A stretch of 64,000 nt of DNA, from assembly GCA_020636225.1 (NCBI GenBank), contig JACJYI010000004.1:62001-126000 (forward strand), in the 5' to 3' direction. A program made the translations under genes and the position numbers. How positions within the stretch are numbered: position 1 is the stretch's first letter; every line of letters begins with the position of its first letter. Below the pieces are notes generated by a model that ran no database searches, was not told where the DNA came from, and worked only from the letters and a program-made list of their open reading frames with translations. This document shows, piece after piece, positions 19,901 through 27,879 of the stretch. The DNA comes from Lewinellaceae bacterium. GTDB lineage: Bacteria > Bacteroidota > Bacteroidia > Chitinophagales > Saprospiraceae.

Positions 19901-22074
19901 AAATTTGGCATCACCACTCGCCAGCCCCGTCGTAGATCCTCCAGACATCTATAGGTAATGTAATGGTTAAACAGCTCTTCATTTTCCTGCGTTTGTGCTG
20001 GAAAATCACTCGGGTTACGCGCATATACAGTTTGAGGAACACCCAGCGCTTTGATTGTTGCAGTGCCGATTTCAGCAAAATCCAGATATTTCTTCTCTTC
20101 TGTTTTTAGAGCCTTGACTATTGACGCACGTAATTGACCTACTCGTACAAAGTCATTAAAGTGACCCGCCTGGAGGGAAGCATCCTGTCGATTGTCCGTG
20201 AAACTGAGTAGCTTCTGAATGGCTGCCGGCTGACCATATTGCCTTAGAAGCTGTAATGTCTCAAAGGAGAGTACTGTAGTAGCAGTGCTCCTTCCTTCAC
20301 CGCCCAACTTCGTGAATTTTGACCATTCGTATGGCGAACTGTAAATCCGTCCACTGGATGGGTCGATATACAGTGGTGATGGAATAAACCACCCCCGTTG
20401 ATCTCCAGGACCTTCAAATGAAAACTGCCCCTTATGGTTAAAGTAAATTTGCCTTGGAAGCCTCTGAAGGATACCCTTTCGCAAGGTTCTTGTACCATCT
20501 TTCTTTGGTTTGTTGAACCACGTGTCTGGAAATAAGTCGCTATCACGCTCAAAATCCCATAAATCATCTTCTCCCGCGTGATTAAAAACCAAATACCCAT
20601 TTTCCTGATCTACTTCATCATCTTCCAGATCAGCTGTGTCATGAAAATCACGTGGTACGATAATTCCCTTTTCGTGCAATAAACGAACACAATAAAACTC
20701 GTGCCCTGAATGCCTGCTGAAAACGAGGGGATATAACTTCGTATCGGCATCCTCTGCATATAATCCAGCCTCCAGTTTCAAAGCTCTTCTGCCTGGCGGT
20801 TCAAGAGTGGCATATACCGATCCTGTTTGTGCGATAAACTGGTGAACACGAAAAGGTAAATAACCATCCCGTCCACCCACCGTGGTATTGATTTGATTTG
20901 CCCATTCCAACAAACTGACCAAATGCTCTCGAGCTTCCGTTTCAGGCACCTCTGCTTTTTCTGCCAAGACACGGGCGATTTGACGAAAATGCATAGGCTT
21001 CCTTCGCAGCAATACGCCTTCACGAAGTTCAAGCGCCACTTCATTCTCCAACCATAGCGCGGTGGGATGAATCTTGAATTCTTCCTTATCTGCCTGGCTA
21101 TCCACACCCCGGCGAATTGCATTTTTCAATTCATAGCCCTGGATTGGCTTACTGGCATCCAGCGATCGTACCAGATACTCATTGATGACCTGGTCTGCCT
21201 GAAGGGTCGTGCCAAAAATGGTCGAACCAACTTTTGCTACTTCTTGTTTTTGCTCCTCCAATGTACTGGTATCGCCGGACACCATTGTAGCAGATGTGCC
21301 GATGCATAGTAGCTGCTGGTTAGCTGAGGCGCGTATCCTTCTGATCAACATAGAAACGTCAGATCCTTGTCGGCCACGATAGGTATGCAACTCATCAAAA
21401 ACAAGGTAACGGAGGTGAGAAAGGAAATTGTTTCTCAAAGGAACGTCCCGACCACCTCGGGTCATCAACAGCTCCAGCATCATGTAATTGGTCAACAGGA
21501 TATGCGGTGGATCCTTCCGAATCCTTTCCCTGATCTCTTCATCCTCCTGTCCGGTGTATTGCGCAAAACGAATTGGAAAATCCTTGCCTGTTCTGGCTTG
21601 ATAATTCAAAGCAAACTTCTCAATCTCTTTATATTGAGAGTTGATCAATGCATTCATCGGGTACACGATAACGGCTCGCACCTCACCTTTAATGGGCACT
21701 TCCTGGGAGAGGATATGGTTGAAGATGGTAGCCAGATAGGTCAGGGATTTTCCCGATCCTGTTCCAGATGTAACGATAAACTCCCGGCCATGAGCACCAA
21801 GTGTAATCGCCTCCTCTTGATGACGATATAAATGGTATCCGGAGAATATGTCTGTTAAGTCTTGGTGTAATCCTATCTGACTAGCCAGGTCTTTAAGATC
21901 CATGCCCTGCTGATAGGTAGGATTGAATTGAATGAGAGGAGAAGGCCAAAGCTTCTGTTGACCTAACTCATCCTCTACAAAAGACTCAATATCTGTGTCT
22001 TTAATATGTATAAAACTACGAATATAATCTCCGTAATTATCAATAAGGTCCTGATGAAACTGAAGTATATCCAT
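16915..22074 (-). CDS. Giant DEAD-box helicase with DUF1998 and C-terminal Vsr-like nuclease
   Basis: The 1719-residue protein has an N-terminal SF2 helicase: Q-motif-like YRHQE (83-87), motif I TSGTGSGKS (102-110), motif II DELH (227-230) followed by TYRGRQGSDV typical of the YprA/MrfA-DruE group, motif III SAT (261-263) and motif VI QRGGRAGRSGQ (about 1007-1017). A DUF1998-like region follows (about 1440-1590), but the usual zinc cysteines appear lost: ATYEDLLNYYNQSDH (1563-1577) stands where the family has a CYxC pair. The end resembles a Vsr/DUF559 nuclease: RPDFF (1654-1658), MVFCDG, and GYQVLAWRYS. It could combine the roles of DISARM DrmA and DrmB, or correspond to Druantia DruE. The gene starts 38 bp after the membrane-gene block. 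Confidence 0.85.
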   Translation of the reverse strand: MDILQFHQDLIDNYGDYIRSFIHIKDTDIESFVEDELGQQKLWPSPLIQFNPTYQQGMDLKDLASQIGLHQDLTDIFSGYHLYRHQEEAITLGAHGREFIVTSGTGSGKSLTYLATIFNHILSQEVPIKGEVRAVIVYPMNALINSQYKEIEKFALNYQARTGKDFPIRFAQYTGQEDEEIRERIRKDPPHILLTNYMMLELLMTRGGRDVPLRNNFLSHLRYLVFDELHTYRGRQGSDVSMLIRRIRASANQQLLCIGTSATMVSGDTSTLEEQKQEVAKVGSTIFGTTLQADQVINEYLVRSLDASKPIQGYELKNAIRRGVDSQADKEEFKIHPTALWLENEVALELREGVLLRRKPMHFRQIARVLAEKAEVPETEAREHLVSLLEWANQINTTVGGRDGYLPFRVHQFIAQTGSVYATLEPPGRRALKLEAGLYAEDADTKLYPLVFSRHSGHEFYCVRLLHEKGIIVPRDFHDTADLEDDEVDQENGYLVFNHAGEDDLWDFERDSDLFPDTWFNKPKKDGTRTLRKGILQRLPRQIYFNHKGQFSFEGPGDQRGWFIPSPLYIDPSSGRIYSSPYEWSKFTKLGGEGRSTATTVLSFETLQLLRQYGQPAAIQKLLSFTDNRQDASLQAGHFNDFVRVGQLRASIVKALKTEEKKYLDFAEIGTATIKALGVPQTVYARNPSDFPAQTQENEELFNHYITYRCLEDLRRGWRVVMPNLEQCALLEIQYKFLKESCLNDGLWQVNPILRVLNPEDREQFLNQILDFFRKNYALHYSLLEKAALEVNTKRFKEKLKSPWTLDTGEMLEAPNHLALEKLGDVSRNVPVISASRNTGIGRFIRDYAKSGGLGELDANSYLEVAYDLMNLLVNGGWLHAKPVRSQENKEIFVYQLNVDKILWCPGDEETIRPDRIRIRTIKNLEERPNHYFQHFYKLDFQAMKFLEGREHTGQIGNELRKEREERFRTGEIGTLFCSPTMELGIDIADLSIVHMRNVPPSPANYAQRGGRAGRSGQAALVMTYCSNFSAHDRHYFKAQEQMVAGSVTAPRLDLVNEDLLRAHLNATILAQLGLDSLNRSIADLIDIQDLDRLPLKPELIEVLKLTDSIKSIVEQIFRTILQHTYFRDLPYEKRPSWLNTTWIQRCIDDFPRSFNQALDRWRHLYRSAQRQIMEASRIIEKRVYANDNVKKREAHSALKLGENLRDLLLNELTGKFRSRSSDQSEFAPFRYLASEGLLPGYNFTRLPNRVIMESQNADVSSITRSRSIALREFGPRNVIYHDGAKFRVDRITLPEAQTNLEKAKISPHTGYILMKQQYGLNVDPITSEDLNAGMDKHIHTNLIEMPEARAYEIQRITCQEEERTRKGYDVRTYFHVDGDWKKVTRSALVRLSEEKLLRIYSIPAARLVHLNLRWRTNKDQGYALNLRTGYWQSKKNEEEQGQANEIQKVKLYATDTANALYIQPVSALELKGGSDGVITLMYALKQAIINYFQVEGGEIGTSIMGDEEHPNILIYEAAEGSLGVLGQIVENPTTFREVIQEAYRICFVVDDEEKSDDELVPATYEDLLNYYNQSDHLRIDRRYIRQALQQLQEADLDMDRSSDHPDYESQYQHLQTNRDPNSSTEDKFLKYLYTRGLRLPDEAQPDPPSIYVRPDFFYKPNIMVFCDGTPHDQPGVQEQDAIQREALKASGYQVLAWRYSQSLDEFVAERPDIFTKVK

Positions 22075-22112
22075 AGGTCATTCACAATTGCTTTCAATAT
22101 ATTCATCATTTT

Positions 22113-22616
22113 TCAATGTACCAAGTATTCCTGCAGCGACGGCAGGATCATGTCTCTGAGCAGGATATACCCCGGGTGAGACAAAATGATAAGGCCCCCT
22201 GCAAGAGCAGTTGCCAAAAGACAATAGGCCAGACCTTGAGGTGGTTCCTGTGTGTGAGCCTCGCTCCTCCTGAACCTCAACTGAGCAATCCAGATACCAA
22301 TGACTACGGATGCCAGTAACAGTATAAAGGCAATTCCAGCCATGACAGCAAGGTAGGATAGAACAATCTGAGGTGCAACCGGCTCTTCCGCGCGAAGATT
22401 CAGGATCAATGTCCATTCATGACTATCCTTAAGAATATCGACAAGATACCATGCACCTCCGATTGCCAATAGCGATTGGGAGATCATTGACCAACTCGGT
22501 TCACCTTGTTTTTTGCCCTTTGGATGGAGCCGATCAGTAATTCTAGTTCCTAACCAGACGAAAAAAAGAAGATACAGGGCCAGGGCTGATAGATAAAGTG
22601 TTACATCAAGAGTCAT
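22113..22616 (-). CDS. Small multi-pass membrane protein
   Basis: I chose the ATG at 22614-22616, which overlaps the upstream stop as ATGA; a longer start at 22655 would overlap by 43 bp. The 167-residue product has about four hydrophobic segments (LTLYLSALALYLLFFVW-like start, LLAIGGAWYLV, VLSYLAVMAGIAFILLLASVV, LLATALAGGLIILSH) and short polar ends, so it is an inner-membrane protein of unknown function. It closes the membrane-protein block just before the helicase genes and probably works with the transglutaminase-like protein. Confidence 0.65.
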   Translation of the reverse strand: MTLDVTLYLSALALYLLFFVWLGTRITDRLHPKGKKQGEPSWSMISQSLLAIGGAWYLVDILKDSHEWTLILNLRAEEPVAPQIVLSYLAVMAGIAFILLLASVVIGIWIAQLRFRRSEAHTQEPPQGLAYCLLATALAGGLIILSHPGYILLRDMILPSLQEYLVH

Positions 22617-24211
22617 AATCGAAGAGGTGTAAGGTGAAGAAGATTGATTGTCCATTCCTGAAATGGTAGAACCATAGGTGCGAGGTTTCCTGGAATTCCA
22701 TTGGGATCCGTTGTTTCAACAAGGGTAAATGAATGGCCCAGCAAGTTGTATCGTGACCCCGGATAAGGAAGTTCAACTCCAAGAATGGAGTGTCGATCCA
22801 ACTCGCTACTCAGAACAATGACGTTGTAGTCAAAATGCTTGAGAATCGTGTATAGAAGCAATGTCTTTGAATCACAATCGGACTTACTTAAATACAGTGA
22901 CTCTAATGGAGTTAAAATCCCGAAACGAATCTGAGGAATGCACTGACTAGAAGTATCCAGATAACCAGTAATGAAGGGATCATGATATAACTCCGCAATG
23001 CATCCACTTTCCAATACAACTGAATAGGGAATCATTTGAACCCAACTGAGTGAAAGTTCAAAAAACTCACGATGGTCCAATTGATGAACCTTCCGTATTA
23101 TATCGAGCGTGTCAAATACGGATGTCAGTCGTGTACTCCCATCTTCAGACAATAAGGACATGACATGATTATACATCTCTACGCCATTCACCTGAACGGG
23201 CATATGATCCCGAAAATCTCGCGAAGCTTCAAGGTCCTGGCGAAAAAAAGCAAACGTATCCCTGGACACTTGTCCATCTGGAAGCCGGTACATCATTTCC
23301 CTCCGAATCAGTTCATAGTCAAGGATGGTACCGTCATTGCGCCTGAGTTCGGGCTCGGGCTCAGATGTGTCCACTACAGGTTGCGGTGCCTTAACTGTAT
23401 CCTGTTTAAATTCTGAAATTTCACGAACCGAGAAAATGACTAAGGCCAGGACTAGCAAGCCAAACAAGAGACTGATACCCGCACTGAACCAGGGAACGAT
23501 CCTGCTCAGGAAGGGCCAAATCCATCCAATAAGAAGAATTGCACCAAAGAAGAGCAATAATGGCCATGCATGAATTACAAGATTCAGGAAAACAAGGCCA
23601 ATCCATATCCAACCAATCACTCGAAACAATCCACCAAGAAGTTCACCACAACCTAAAGGAACAGGCTTTGGCCCTTCTCCACCTCCCGGCCCTTTGCCCC
23701 CATCTGTACCTGTATCGTCATCATTATCGCCCCCTTTAAAAAATTCAGAATCTTCAGGGTTGACTACCTCAGGCACTATCTTCTCCTCAAAGAAAAATGC
23801 AGAAACCCTTGCTTCTATCGTTCCAATTACCAAAGATCCATCATAAATCTGATCAGAAAACCGGACATCTCGAATCCTTAAATCCTTTACTTCACTCAAG
23901 GTGAATCTCCACTTCTTGGTATGAACCTCTTGGTCAAGATCGATCACCCAATGGAAATCTGATGGAAAACGGAACCGGCACGGGGACTCAGCCTTTGTAA
24001 AGTGACGGTGATGCTCAGCAACATGGCTATGCCGGATTTCCGCAAAATCCGAATGTATACCACCGTTTAGAATCTCAAGCTCATAATACTCATCCCTGTT
24101 CAATTGGGAACACGAATCATCCAATCGCCCCTGGTATGTTCCATGCAATGATCCAGAAATAAACGTTTTCCTGGTAAATCGACGACTATTCTCCGGATCT
24201 GCGATCCACAT
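22613..24211 (-). CDS. Membrane-anchored transglutaminase-like protein
   Basis: The 532-residue protein has a soluble N-terminal region (1-170), a Gly/Asp/Pro linker (GGDNDDDTGTDGGKGPGGGE), two to three hydrophobic segments (about 195-270), and a C-terminal domain of about 260 residues that looks like a transglutaminase/papain fold. The probable catalytic Cys is in SDCDSK (about residue 440), a His in GHSFTLVE (about 492), and a following acidic residue in TTDPNG. Such domains cleave or cross-link proteins, and in bacteria often act outside the membrane. The start overlaps the upstream gene by 26 bp. The catalytic assignment is from motif spacing only. Confidence 0.65.
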   Translation of the reverse strand: MWIADPENSRRFTRKTFISGSLHGTYQGRLDDSCSQLNRDEYYELEILNGGIHSDFAEIRHSHVAEHHRHFTKAESPCRFRFPSDFHWVIDLDQEVHTKKWRFTLSEVKDLRIRDVRFSDQIYDGSLVIGTIEARVSAFFFEEKIVPEVVNPEDSEFFKGGDNDDDTGTDGGKGPGGGEGPKPVPLGCGELLGGLFRVIGWIWIGLVFLNLVIHAWPLLLFFGAILLIGWIWPFLSRIVPWFSAGISLLFGLLVLALVIFSVREISEFKQDTVKAPQPVVDTSEPEPELRRNDGTILDYELIRREMMYRLPDGQVSRDTFAFFRQDLEASRDFRDHMPVQVNGVEMYNHVMSLLSEDGSTRLTSVFDTLDIIRKVHQLDHREFFELSLSWVQMIPYSVVLESGCIAELYHDPFITGYLDTSSQCIPQIRFGILTPLESLYLSKSDCDSKTLLLYTILKHFDYNVIVLSSELDRHSILGVELPYPGSRYNLLGHSFTLVETTDPNGIPGNLAPMVLPFQEWTINLLHLTPLRL

Positions 24212-25055
24212 ATAAATGATCTAACAATTCATCACTGGAATGAGCAAAAGGAATAGGAGGCTCCTCCTTTCTCTTTGTATTGAACGGTGGGTCCTCATAC
24301 ACCGAATTGAGTTCGAAATCCAAACCATACCTGGTAGAGAACACTCCCCTGAAAAACTTAAGTGTTGCCAAATATTCATCCGATACTATCCGTCTACTGA
24401 TCGTAAATTGCACCATCTTATAATCGCGAATAGGTTGATCAAATAAACGCATTGATACCGGAAAGAGAAAAATGATGGTAAAAAGTAATGAAATCAGCCA
24501 AACCTCAGGGTGGGCCTGATGCAAGTAAATTAATTGCCTGGTAAAATAACTATCAGCTTGAATCAACCTCGTCAAATCCTCCAGCTCTCGATCTGTCACC
24601 TGTTCTTTGCCCAACTTTGCATAAGCACTCTGAAACTCAATCAATTCATCAACCCTTACTTGCTCAAGAAATGGTTGCAATGCTGGTCTGTAAATCTGCA
24701 TTTCAATAGGCTTACTGATCATGACTGCAAAAACACAGATAAATAAAACACGTAACGTCGTAGAAATCCGATATTCAAGCTTTGCTCGTGGACGGTCCAG
24801 ATCATTACTGACTGTCAGATTCACCAGGAGCAAAATAGCCAGGACAAGAAAAGCCAGGACCGCAGATATCAATATGGTTAAGAACAATGATCCATGTAAT
24901 ACCTGGTAAAGAAAGATGAACACACTGAACAAGGTACTTGCGTAAATGAACACCAGGCAGGCACCAGCTATGGCCATGCGGTTCTTCCCTCTCCGCGAAC
25001 TCTGATCGAATAAAGTCGGGTCAAAAGCAGCCAGGCGAGCGAGAATCCTACGCAT
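24186..25055 (-). CDS. DUF4407-like membrane protein (second paralogue)
   Basis: The 289-residue protein has about four hydrophobic segments (near 28-48, 58-80, 100-115, 190-207). It shares with the upstream DUF4407 protein the block VFAVMISKPIEMQIYR, compared with IIALTISKPVEIRMFK there, as well as an N-terminal membrane pair, so the two look like diverged paralogues. The C-terminus is soluble. Its start overlaps the upstream gene by 8 bp and its end overlaps the transglutaminase-like gene. Function is unknown; I infer a membrane complex with its paralogue. Confidence 0.65.
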   Translation of the reverse strand: MRRILARLAAFDPTLFDQSSRRGKNRMAIAGACLVFIYASTLFSVFIFLYQVLHGSLFLTILISAVLAFLVLAILLLVNLTVSNDLDRPRAKLEYRISTTLRVLFICVFAVMISKPIEMQIYRPALQPFLEQVRVDELIEFQSAYAKLGKEQVTDRELEDLTRLIQADSYFTRQLIYLHQAHPEVWLISLLFTIIFLFPVSMRLFDQPIRDYKMVQFTISRRIVSDEYLATLKFFRGVFSTRYGLDFELNSVYEDPPFNTKRKEEPPIPFAHSSDELLDHLYVDRRSGE

Positions 25056-26289
25056 CTTGCTTCACACTTTCGCTATCACCCTGAATGAATGCCGTCGGAT
25101 CGGCATCAATCTTCCTCTTCATTTCTTCTTCGTACTTCTCTACCGCATATTGCGTCAGTCGCTTCTGAGCCTTTTGTAACTCCATAGCTTCATTGACCAA
25201 TCGTCTGGCGCCCGTATGGATCGTAAGATCACGCTCCACCCCTTCCTTATCTTTATAGTAATTAGGTTGTGTATAAATGCCAGCTTCTGCCTTGATTAAT
25301 TCCTCGACATTCTCCTTCAGAAAATCATATGGCGACTTGACTAACATCAACTTGAAGAATATAGGGGTTAATTCGATAGCCATGAATAACAGGGTAATAA
25401 ACAGAGAAATTTGCCAACCTGCAATTCTGTGAGCCAACTTAATTCGCTCCAATAATCCATCCAAACCATTAGCAATTTCCACTCCTTCATTTATGGAATT
25501 TCTCTTTTCAAGTTCAAATGCCTCCTTTGCCTGATAAGCCCTTGATATGAGAGTATCATTTTTCATTCGAAGTAATCCAATTTCTCTTTCCAATCTTTCC
25601 ATTTGCTGTTCAATCTTTTTCGCTTCTGGGCCATAGCCACTTGCCCCACGTTCACCTCCCATTTCATCTGTGAATGTATTCTCAAGCTGCACATATCTGT
25701 CCTCTTTCTCCTGAATCTCAGCCTCCCATTTTTCTATTTTTGCTCTTTCAGATTCAATCCTGCCGTAGTAAATTGAGTCGATATCAGCTAAGTATTCCTG
25801 AGATTTTTTCATTTGCTCCTGTCTCAATTCCACATCTATTTCAGTCTTGAACATTCTGATTTCAACAGGCTTGCTAATGGTTAGAGCAATAATGGCCCCC
25901 ATTACAATTCGCGGTAGTGCACCTTTAAATTCTTGCCAGGTAATCGCCTCAGTTCCATCGCCTTTGCCAGTACTCGAAACTATAAAGCGATCTAAGTTGT
26001 AAATCATTAATCCCCACACAACTCCAAACCCCAAAGACATAAGTGAAACACCTGCACTGAATTCTTCATCTAAGGCGGACCCACGAGGACCAAAAATGGT
26101 ATAAAATGCATAGCCACCGGCAATTCCTGCCATGACACCTGTGGCGACAATTATCCCGCCCAGACACATGTATTTCACCTGATCTGAATAGGTGCTTTTC
26201 TCCAACAGATAGCGATCGGCACCTGCTGCCTTCCAGAACATACGCATCAGCCTGCTGGCTCGAGGAGTGGTGTAATAATCTCGTTTCAT
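25048..26289 (-). CDS. DUF4407 domain membrane protein
   Basis: The 413-residue protein matches DUF4407: an N-terminal membrane pair (YMCLGGIIVATGVMAGIAGG; SLMSLGFGVVWGLMIYNLDR), a third segment with the signature ALTISKPVEIRMF, a long charged coiled coil (about residues 155-275), and a fourth membrane segment (LFITLLFMAIELTPIFFKLM) followed by a cytoplasmic tail. The molecular function of this family is not established as far as I know. ATGA overlap with the upstream gene, and overlap with its paralogue downstream, show tight co-translation. The coiled coil between membrane segments suggests oligomerisation or a sensor that spans the periplasm. Confidence 0.85.
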   Translation of the reverse strand: MKRDYYTTPRASRLMRMFWKAAGADRYLLEKSTYSDQVKYMCLGGIIVATGVMAGIAGGYAFYTIFGPRGSALDEEFSAGVSLMSLGFGVVWGLMIYNLDRFIVSSTGKGDGTEAITWQEFKGALPRIVMGAIIALTISKPVEIRMFKTEIDVELRQEQMKKSQEYLADIDSIYYGRIESERAKIEKWEAEIQEKEDRYVQLENTFTDEMGGERGASGYGPEAKKIEQQMERLEREIGLLRMKNDTLISRAYQAKEAFELEKRNSINEGVEIANGLDGLLERIKLAHRIAGWQISLFITLLFMAIELTPIFFKLMLVKSPYDFLKENVEELIKAEAGIYTQPNYYKDKEGVERDLTIHTGARRLVNEAMELQKAQKRLTQYAVEKYEEEMKRKIDADPTAFIQGDSESVKQDA

Positions 26290-26780
26290 CGATAGGGTGT
26301 TGAGTGATTGAATTGAATTCTAGGAATTTTAAGTTTATAGTGATCTATCTTAGACTGATTGATTCGAATATCAGATCTCAATTCTAATCTTGATCTGGCC
26401 ATTTGATCATCAAATAGCTTGTGTCGTATCTCAGGTAGAATAATCTTGATTTGATCATTTGAAATAGGAAAATCAAATTCCGGAGTCAGAATGGGCCGAA
26501 CGGACAACATGTATGTGCGTGTCTCAAAAAGACCAAAGAGTTGAACCGCAATATCCGTTTCAATCTCTGGCACCAAAAAGCGAAAGGATCGTTTTGTTCC
26601 AACATAATCATTGCCACAAACGCGGATTTGGTACGCTCCACTTACATCACATTGCAATTTCACTTCAGTCCCTGGGATCAGGATTATATCTTCAAAAGCA
26701 ATTGATTTAATATTCAACCGCTCAAGTCGAATAAACAGTTTGATGTAACGGAATAAAATAAGAAATGAAAAATATCTCAT
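26286..26780 (-). CDS. First gene of the train: anchored beta-rich protein
   Basis: The frame opens with TTG at 26804, but the ATG at 26778-26780 gives a more natural start, MRYFSFLILFRYIKLFIRLE, a hydrophobic/basic N-terminus that may be a membrane anchor. The remaining ~140 residues are mostly strand-forming (VKLQCDVSGAYQIRVCGND) and could be an Ig-like sandwich. No family is recognised. The stop overlaps the DUF4407 start. The promoter of the train would lie in the AT-rich 110 bp upstream, or further up if the glycosylase-like gene is on the same transcript; I see no convincing Bacteroidota -33/-7 pair. Confidence 0.55.
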   Translation of the reverse strand: MRYFSFLILFRYIKLFIRLERLNIKSIAFEDIILIPGTEVKLQCDVSGAYQIRVCGNDYVGTKRSFRFLVPEIETDIAVQLFGLFETRTYMLSVRPILTPEFDFPISNDQIKIILPEIRHKLFDDQMARSRLELRSDIRINQSKIDHYKLKIPRIQFNHSTPYR

Positions 26781-26890
26781 TACTTGACTTAATAATATAT
26801 CCAAAAGTAAGTGCTATTCTTGCTTACATAAATCATTTATCTATCCACCTCTGTACCATTTGTTGTTATTCATCAGACTCCTCAAGCTAT

Positions 26891-27538
26891 TCATGGCTTC
26901 ACATGTTCCCAACACTTATCTCTTGCCTCCCCGGTAATCGCATTATTGGGATGGGGAATGATTCCAACCGGTATCTCCCTTCCACCAATGGACCAGGTAG
27001 CCCGGATGGCCTTGGGCTTCTTATTGCCCGAGGTAATCTCCGCTTCTTTGATGTGGTTTAATTGAGGAAGAATCCGATCGCGCAGGATAGCTGAAAAGAC
27101 CAGTACGTGTTTGGGCCGGAGGTCTTGGAGTAGGTCCAGAAATATGGAATGAGTCAGGACCACATCCCGGGAGGAGATATCGCCCTCTTTGTGCGACCGG
27201 AAAAAACAGTAGTTCGTCTGGACGATGGTATCCAGATCGATATCGGGGAAATATGTTTGCAGATAAGGCAGGGTGCGAGCCAGAGACCCCAGGTCCTGTT
27301 TTGGCCATGGCTGATCGGGCAGGATCTCTTGCGGATCATACTTCTCCATTTGGGCTGCTCCCCAGTTGAAGCCCACAATGACCAAACTATCCGTATACAA
27401 CTGCGTAGCAGCCAACGACCAGGCCCATTCCGGATGCTTCTTCTTGATGTCACTTTCGCCCCAGGCTTTGCTGATCCGTTGAAAGTAGTTGTGCTCGTTC
27501 ACTGTATTAACCATATCATGTCGATTCAAATCATGCAT
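26891..27538 (-). CDS. Uracil-DNA-glycosylase-superfamily-like protein
   Basis: The 215-residue protein has the order of features seen in the uracil-DNA glycosylase superfamily: a strand with a turn LVIVGFNWGAA (motif I position), a middle block TNYCFFRSH, a helix-strand DLRPKHVLVFSAI, and a late IIPHPNNA corresponding to the HP(S) loop. The catalytic motifs differ from canonical UDGs, so base excision is not assured. It could be a relative with another role. It lies 110 bp upstream of the membrane/helicase train, same strand, and may be its leading gene. Confidence 0.5.
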   Translation of the reverse strand: MHDLNRHDMVNTVNEHNYFQRISKAWGESDIKKKHPEWAWSLAATQLYTDSLVIVGFNWGAAQMEKYDPQEILPDQPWPKQDLGSLARTLPYLQTYFPDIDLDTIVQTNYCFFRSHKEGDISSRDVVLTHSIFLDLLQDLRPKHVLVFSAILRDRILPQLNHIKEAEITSGNKKPKAIRATWSIGGREIPVGIIPHPNNAITGEARDKCWEHVKP

Positions 27539-27879
27539 TCTTACCAGCTAGTCGAAAACTTACCCGCTGAGGTCTGGTCCATATGAAGTATAAGATATGA
27601 AAACCTATTGTTCTACGACATACAACTGTTTTTGTTTTCTCACTCTCCCACATTGAAACAGGTCAGTGCTCCCTGAGAGGCCAACCCATTCAATCTTTGT
27701 CTGTATCCATATCTAGTTGCAGAAGTTCCATATACAATCTACCCTTTCAGCTTGAGTCCCTGCGTGTTTTGTCTCTAGAAAATACTCCCACTGGCCAGCA
27801 ACTATCCCAGCACGTCAAATTCATCACTTACCAGCTTCTTGGGTAGACGAAAACCCATTAACCATAGTCGGTTGCGACA
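27539..27879. other. 341-bp gap, no gene supported
   Basis: The segment separates two leftward genes. A 19-codon minus frame starting at an ATG just after the 27880 gene (MGFRLPKKLVSDEFDVLG) looks protein-like but is too short to call and may be a gene remnant. It may also hold the promoter for the glycosylase-like gene, although no clear box is visible. Confidence 0.4.

Noticed and set aside
8678..22074. Labelling the helicase/methylase genes as a standard BREX or Dnd/Dpd system
   Set aside because: No PglZ phosphatase, BrxC ATPase, DndA-E or Dpd genes are present, and the SNF2 + DrmMI-like + DUF1998 combination fits DISARM/Druantia better.
26780..26804. TTG start at 26804 for the first gene of the train
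   Set aside because: The ATG at 26780 gives a more natural N-terminus and is the commoner start codon.
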